DNA of 46,982 nt from an uncultured Oscillospiraceae bacterium (GTDB taxonomy: Bacteria; Bacillota; Clostridia; Oscillospirales; Oscillospiraceae), in assembly GCA_934572465.1 (NCBI GenBank), contig CAKTLG010000012.1, forward strand, positions 1 through 46,982. Direction: 5' to 3'. Shown here one piece after another: positions 42,941 to 46,982 of the stretch. Position 1 is the stretch's first letter. Every line of letters starts with the position of its first letter. Made by a program: the position numbers and the translations under genes. The notes beneath the pieces are model-generated. The model searched no databases. It had not been told where the DNA came from and saw only the letters and a list, made by a program, of their open reading frames with translations.

Positions 42941-42956
42941 ATCCCAATCAGAATGA

Positions 42957-42984
42957 GGGGGCGGCTCAGCCGCCCCCCCTTTTT
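42957..42984 (+). terminator. hsp20 terminator
   Basis: Perfect 9-bp GC stem (GGGGGCGGC / GCCGCCCCC, TCA loop) followed by CCTTTTT. Confidence 0.85.
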
Positions 42985-42985
42985 A

Positions 42986-43023
42986 GACTTTCAAAAAGCG
43001 GCAAAGCCGCTTTTTTGAAAGTC
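42986..43023. terminator. Second, bidirectional terminator-like hairpin
   Basis: Long stem GACTTTCAAAAAGCGGC / GCCGCTTTTTTGAAAGTC with AAA loop and one extra T. Same family as the hairpin at 149-173. Confidence 0.75.
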
Positions 43024-43065
43024 GTCGGGCTTTGTTACAAGTGTGTTACAGATGGGGGCAAAGCG

Positions 43066-43094
43066 TTGACTTGGCTTTTCCCCTGTGGTAATGT
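43066..43094 (+). promoter_or_regulatory. S-layer gene promoter
   Basis: TTGACT (43066-43071), 17-nt spacer and TAATGT (43089-43094), preceded by TG in the extended -10 position. A leader of about 150 nt follows with a TTCCGA...TCGGAA stem around 43191-43227, likely stabilising the mRNA. Confidence 0.65.
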
Positions 43095-43253
43095 TGCACT
43101 GCGGAAAGAGGCGGACTATGTGCGTTCCCGACTTAGTTACGGGATCGGCATGCCACGGTAAGTAAGCCGAGAAACACAGCGGATGCTCCTTTCCGACAAA
43201 CGAACCGTTTCCCGCAAGGGGATCGGAAATTTATGAAAGGAGAGTAACACATT

Positions 43254-46196
43254 ATGAAAAAGTTACTCGCACTGGTGCTGGCTCTGGTCATGACTCTGTC
43301 CCTGGCCGTCAGTGCCAACGCAGCTTTTACTGATGCCGACAAGATCAATGAGTCCTATGCGGAAGCCGCTAACGTTCTCACTGGTATGGGCGTCCTTAAG
43401 GGCTACACCGATGGCTCCTTCAAGCCTGAAGGCGCTATCACCCGCGCAGAAGTGGCTGCGGTCGTTTACCGCATCTACACTGCCGACGTGACCGACAAGA
43501 ACGTTGGTCTGTACACCGGCTACGGCAAGTTCAACGATCTGGCCGGCGCCAACTGGGCGAAGGGCTACATCGGCTACTGCGCCAACGCCGGTCTCGTCCG
43601 CGGCTACAACGACACCACGTTCGGCCCGCTCGACAACGTCACCGGTTATCAGGCTCTTGCCATGATCCTGCGTGCCATGGGTTATGACAAGAACGGCGAG
43701 TTCGCCGGCAAGGACTGGCAGCTTCACGTTGCTCAGACCGCTCAGCAGCTCGGCATTCTGAAGAACGCCGGCAGCGAGAACCTGGCTGCTCCCGCTTCCC
43801 GTCAGCTCGTTGCTGAGCTGCTGTTCCAGGCCATCCAGAAGCCCTGCGTGTCCTACACGCCCGCTTTCGGTTATGTCCCCAACACCGTCGTTGGTGTTCA
43901 GCAGAGCCTCGGCGTTAAGAACTTCACGCTGACGCTGAAGGAAGACACCCAGGACGTTTGGGGCCGCCCCTCTCACACCTGGACCTACACCACCGGCAAC
44001 AAGAAGACCGTCGTCGCCCAGAAGGCTGACGCTGTCTACTACACCAAGGTTTCCGAGTGCGACATCGCCAAGGATCTCGGCATCAGCACCTCCACCGCTC
44101 TGGAGAAGGCCTTCATCGATGCCAAGTCCATGACCCTGACCGACGCTGCTGTCACCACCAACCAGTACGCCTCCATCAACCCGCTCGCCACCGCTTCTCT
44201 GGTCGGCGGTCAGGGCCGCATCACCGAGGCCTACATCATGTCTAACGGCAAGATCCGTCTCGTTGAGATCAACACCTATCTGGCTCAGGTCACCAAGGTC
44301 ACGGCTGCCTACACCGATCCTAACGGCCACGTGATCGACGCTACCATCAACCTCGAGGCCTATGAGGCTATCGACCTGAACAACACGGCCGCCTGGACCT
44401 TCAAGGGCGTTAAGGCTACCGGCTTCACCGTTGGTCAGTATGTCCTCGTCACCATCAGCAACCCCGGCTCCAACGTCGCCCCCAAGGCTGCCGTTCAGAG
44501 CGTTGAGGCTGCGAACATTGTTGCCGGCGGCGACGTTGCCGGTTGGACCAGCCCCGTTGGCGTGACTGCCGGTACCACCGTGATCGGCTCCACCACCTAT
44601 AAGGAAGCTGACAAGTTCGAGCTGCACAAGCACGAGCGCGCCAACTTCATGGTCGCTCTCGACAAGTACGAGAACGTCATCGGTCTCGTTCCCAGCGCTG
44701 TCAACTACCTCGTCGTTGAGAAGATCGAGTGGAAGGCCAACCAGGGCAGCATCGGCGGCTTTGCTTCCGCTGACCTCGTTCTGGCCACCGGTGAGAAGGT
44801 CTCCTTCGCCACCATCGCCACCATCAACGGCAAGTCCGCGAGCAACGTTGGCGACACCTATGGCGATCCCACTCTGGGCACCGTTTCCGACTTCTACTAC
44901 AACAACGGCGACCGCAAGGTCGGTGATGAAGTTGTTGCCGAGGGTTACTATGGCCACATCTTCAAGTACTCTGTGAACGAGAACGGCAGCTACAACCTCA
45001 CTTCTCACACCACCACTGGCACGGATCGCATCTACGATGTTGAGAACGGCACCGTTACCAACAAGGTCGCTACCATCACCACCAGCACCAACACCTATGT
45101 TGCCACTGACAACACGGTCTACCTGCTGCTGAACTCCGATGGTTACACCTACACCGTCTACACCGGCAAGAACAACGTTCCGTCCGTCCGCAATGCTGAG
45201 CTCTGCATCAAGACCGACGGCAACGGCTATGCCACTCTCGTTGTCATCAACGGCAAGCTGTCCGCGAACACCTTCTATGCCTATGTCACCGAGAACGAGA
45301 TGAACGGCCGCTTCTTCTCCAGCACTAAGGGCTGGCAGTACACCGTCTACAAGGTCGGCGAGCTGACCACGACCACCATCTGGGGTAATGAGGCCACTCT
45401 GAACGCGATGCTGGAAGAGGCTCAGAAGAACCACAGCACCGGCCTGTACAAGTTCGTTGTGAACTCCAACAGCCAGATCGAGTCCGTTGAGCCTATCCTC
45501 TGCGATCTGCACTGCCAGAGCTCCTGGACTGACGTTTCCGGTTGGGATCGCTCCGCCGTCAAGGCTGCTATCTCCGGCAACAGCTTCCAGACCTCCGGTT
45601 ACACCGACCGCGTGCTCGACAAGGACAACGATAACGGCTATGCCGTCTCCGGCACCAACACCGCTATCAAGGACTACAACGTGACTGAGGCGACCAAGTA
45701 CATCGTCGTCACCAAGTCCAGCTTCACGAGCGACGCTTCCCTGAAGGAAGGCTCCTATGCCGATCTGCTGGATGGCAGCATCGTTCTTGTCAACTACTCT
45801 GCGACTACCACCGACAACGCTGGTGTCTATGAGCTGACTGCCAAGACCGTGTACATCCTCAAGGTCGTTCAGGACGACATCAACACGCCTGCCACCAAGG
45901 GCAGCATCCACTACACCGTCAACTTCTACCGTTTCCTCGACGGCAAGGCGGTTCTCAGCGATACTCAGGACTTCACCAGCACGGGCCTGACCCCGGGCGT
46001 CTACGCCTATGGCACCACCGAACAGGCTACTGCTGCTGGTTATCAGGGCGCCTACAACGCCGCGTGGATCCTGCCTAACGTCAATGCTATCGCCAGCTCT
46101 TGGGAAGTCAACTATGTTACTCCCAGTGTCACCGTCAAGGCTGGCCAGACCGCTGAGGTCGTCATGGACGTTTACCCCGCGGGTACCATCCACTAA
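43254..46196 (+). CDS. SLH-domain S-layer-type surface protein
   Basis: 980-aa secreted protein. Signal peptide with cleavage after ANA at residue 23. Three N-terminal SLH repeats (about 24-78, 92-145, 152-197; ITRAEV at 62-67 in the first) anchor it non-covalently to the wall; about 780 residues of repetitive Thr/Ser/Asn-rich beta-sheet sequence follow. No enzyme motif seen. The codons are noticeably richer in T at third positions (GCT, GGT, GTT) than in neighbours, the pattern expected of a very highly expressed gene; strong leader and promoter agree. Probably the major S-layer protein. ATG with GGAGAG. Confidence 0.9.
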   Translation: MKKLLALVLALVMTLSLAVSANAAFTDADKINESYAEAANVLTGMGVLKGYTDGSFKPEGAITRAEVAAVVYRIYTADVTDKNVGLYTGYGKFNDLAGANWAKGYIGYCANAGLVRGYNDTTFGPLDNVTGYQALAMILRAMGYDKNGEFAGKDWQLHVAQTAQQLGILKNAGSENLAAPASRQLVAELLFQAIQKPCVSYTPAFGYVPNTVVGVQQSLGVKNFTLTLKEDTQDVWGRPSHTWTYTTGNKKTVVAQKADAVYYTKVSECDIAKDLGISTSTALEKAFIDAKSMTLTDAAVTTNQYASINPLATASLVGGQGRITEAYIMSNGKIRLVEINTYLAQVTKVTAAYTDPNGHVIDATINLEAYEAIDLNNTAAWTFKGVKATGFTVGQYVLVTISNPGSNVAPKAAVQSVEAANIVAGGDVAGWTSPVGVTAGTTVIGSTTYKEADKFELHKHERANFMVALDKYENVIGLVPSAVNYLVVEKIEWKANQGSIGGFASADLVLATGEKVSFATIATINGKSASNVGDTYGDPTLGTVSDFYYNNGDRKVGDEVVAEGYYGHIFKYSVNENGSYNLTSHTTTGTDRIYDVENGTVTNKVATITTSTNTYVATDNTVYLLLNSDGYTYTVYTGKNNVPSVRNAELCIKTDGNGYATLVVINGKLSANTFYAYVTENEMNGRFFSSTKGWQYTVYKVGELTTTTIWGNEATLNAMLEEAQKNHSTGLYKFVVNSNSQIESVEPILCDLHCQSSWTDVSGWDRSAVKAAISGNSFQTSGYTDRVLDKDNDNGYAVSGTNTAIKDYNVTEATKYIVVTKSSFTSDASLKEGSYADLLDGSIVLVNYSATTTDNAGVYELTAKTVYILKVVQDDINTPATKGSIHYTVNFYRFLDGKAVLSDTQDFTSTGLTPGVYAYGTTEQATAAGYQGAYNAAWILPNVNAIASSWEVNYVTPSVTVKAGQTAEVVMDVYPAGTIH

Positions 46197-46241
46197 TTCC
46201 TCCAGAGGAATCCAGCGCTAAAACATTCAAATAATGTTTTA

Positions 46242-46273
46242 CCCCCGAAGCCGCAAGGCTTCGGGGGTTTTTT
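46242..46273 (+). terminator. S-layer gene terminator
   Basis: Perfect 11-bp stem (CCCCCGAAGCC / GGCTTCGGGGG, GCAA loop) followed by TTTTTT. A small AAACATT...AATGTTT hairpin precedes it. Confidence 0.93.
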
Positions 46274-46290
46274 ATGCGATCCGCTGTCGT

Positions 46291-46758
46291 TTACAGCTCG
46301 TCCACGCCGAGGAAGGCGTAGACGTAGCCCGTGCTTGCTTTGTTCAGGCACTTGTCCGCGCCGCTGTCGCGGCAGTAATAGCTCACGGCATGGTCGCTCC
46401 ACGTGAAATGGAGCGTCGCGTTTTTGAACGCATAGTAGACGGGGTCGTTGGGGCGAATGCAGAAAAGCGGCGTTCCCGTCGCCGAGCGCTCCGCTATCAG
46501 CAGGACGAGGGGGTAAAACTCCTCGCACGCGATGGTGCGCGTGGTGTTCGCCGTGTCGACGCCATCGCCGGTGTAGGTCCCGATCTTGATGCGGCAGAGC
46601 TTTCCCGCGCCGGCAAGCTTCGCCGTGTTCGCGGCGGCGGCGTCGGCGTTCGCCTTGAGCGCGGTATCGAGCGCGGAAAAGGCGGCGTTGAAGTCCTGCA
46701 TCTGGAGAAAATCGTCCAGCTGCCACTGCGGCAGCTGATAGTTGGGGGTGTTGGTCAT
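46291..46758 (-). CDS. Isolated tail-fibre-like protein
   Basis: 155 aa starting MTNTPNYQLPQWQLDDFLQM, then NAAFSALDTALKANADAAAA, the N-terminal pattern shared by many phage tail-fibre or tail-collar proteins, followed by a beta domain (about 55-155) of unknown fold. No tail genes adjoin it. A 15-bp element identical to one upstream of terS (17 kb away) lies 72 nt before its start, so it may belong to the same regulon. ATG with GAGGAG. Functions by inference. Confidence 0.65.
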   Translation of the reverse strand: MTNTPNYQLPQWQLDDFLQMQDFNAAFSALDTALKANADAAAANTAKLAGAGKLCRIKIGTYTGDGVDTANTTRTIACEEFYPLVLLIAERSATGTPLFCIRPNDPVYYAFKNATLHFTWSDHAVSYYCRDSGADKCLNKASTGYVYAFLGVDEL

Positions 46759-46830
46759 GGGGGTGTCTCCTCTCTCTCGTTTTGTGCGGCGCGGCGCGCC
46801 GCCGTTTCGCCCTTAGCCGCCGCGAGCGCG

Positions 46831-46845
46831 TTTGTTGCACGTTTC
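46831..46845. promoter_or_regulatory. Shared element upstream of tail-fibre-like gene
   Basis: TTTGTTGCACGTTTC, identical to 29600-29614 and also on the 5' side of a minus-strand gene. Surrounding bases are partly similar (CGTTTGTTGCACGTTTC). Confidence 0.6.
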
Positions 46846-46860
46846 GGGGCAACGGGGCGC

Positions 46861-46892
46861 AAAAAAACCGCCGCTTGACAAACATGCGGCGG
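46861..46892 (-). terminator. Terminator for incoming minus-strand transcript
   Basis: On the minus strand CCGCCGC-N11-GCGGCGG followed by seven T. It would stop transcription entering from the right edge before the tail-fibre-like gene, so that gene needs its own promoter in 46759-46860. The stem overlaps the -35 of the plus promoter. Confidence 0.85.
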
Positions 46893-46902
46893 ATGGTATA
46901 AT
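46875..46902 (+). promoter_or_regulatory. Strong outward promoter at right edge
   Basis: TTGACA (46875-46880), 16-nt spacer, TATAAT (46897-46902), both perfect. The following about 75 nt (to 46982) show no long open frame and could be the start of an untranslated RNA, which I cannot identify. Confidence 0.75.
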
Positions 46903-46982
46903 GGGTATGGTAAGGCGCTGCGACAAGCGGTCAGCCCTGTTAGTTAGGTAAACTCAAAATGAGAAACCGTCACTTGGCAGAG

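Noticed and set aside
43263..46193. Very long open frame antisense to the S-layer gene (also antisense to gdpP, rplI-dnaB, hpt-ftsH and others)
   Set aside because: High GC at third positions keeps antisense frames open; these have no ribosome sites or recognisable domains, while the sense genes do.
46903..46982. tmRNA, RNase P RNA, 6S or SRP RNA start at right edge
   Set aside because: None of the conserved starting sequences of these RNAs could be recognised in the 80 nt available.

Overview
The window is high-GC bacterial DNA of a low-branching Clostridia type, most likely an Oscillospiraceae (Ruminococcaceae) gut commensal. The evidence is TTG and GTG starts with strong AGGAGG sites, an rnjA / gdpP-rplI-dnaB neighbourhood, a perfect CIRCE operator, an SLH-anchored surface protein and PBSX-type phage genes. 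This is a judgement from gene content and style, not from a database search. No rRNA, tRNA or CRISPR array was seen.

Layout. (1) 180-9919: core genes. RNase J (minus) diverges from gdpP-rplI-dnaB-tilS-hpt-ftsH. (2) 10213-15243: a complete branched-chain amino-acid ABC importer, livK-H-M-G-F. (3) 15299-29555 (minus): one compact, tightly overlapping phage particle operon. It runs terS, terL, portal, protease, decoration-like protein, capsid, three connectors, sheath, tube, frameshifting tail chaperones, a 154-aa protein where a tape measure should be, a LysM protein, hub, spike, XkdS-like, baseplate J, YmfQ-like, XhlA-like, two holin-like proteins and an M15 peptidase. It has no integrase, repressor, replication gene or visible att site. 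(4) 29728-35395: HAD phosphatase, MFS transporter, glycerophosphodiesterase, an E2-like acyltransferase with an altered active site, and an acyl-CoA ligase. (5) 35401-39290: recG flanked by two copies of a small divergent module (a conserved 64-75 aa protein facing a DNA-binding protein); the left copy is enclosed by inverted repeats. (6) 39337-42228 (minus): udp, racemase, thyA, folA. (7) 42332-46196: CIRCE-controlled hsp20, then a 980-aa S-layer-type protein. (8) 46291-46758 (minus): an isolated tail-fibre-like gene. A strong outward promoter lies at the right edge.

Most notable. The phage operon looks like a domesticated particle, with gene-transfer-agent-like features. The small terminase lacks its N-terminal DNA-binding domain, the tape measure is missing or tiny, and lysogeny genes are absent. 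An identical 15-bp element (TTTGTTGCACGTTTC) lies upstream of the operon and upstream of the isolated tail-fibre gene 17 kb away. The tail chaperone pair carries a textbook -1 frameshift signal. Separately, the two small modules pair almost the same protein with unrelated regulators (ribbon-helix-helix versus XRE), yet both regulator genes end in the same terminator sequence with the stop codon in its loop. They look like an undescribed exchangeable two-gene unit.
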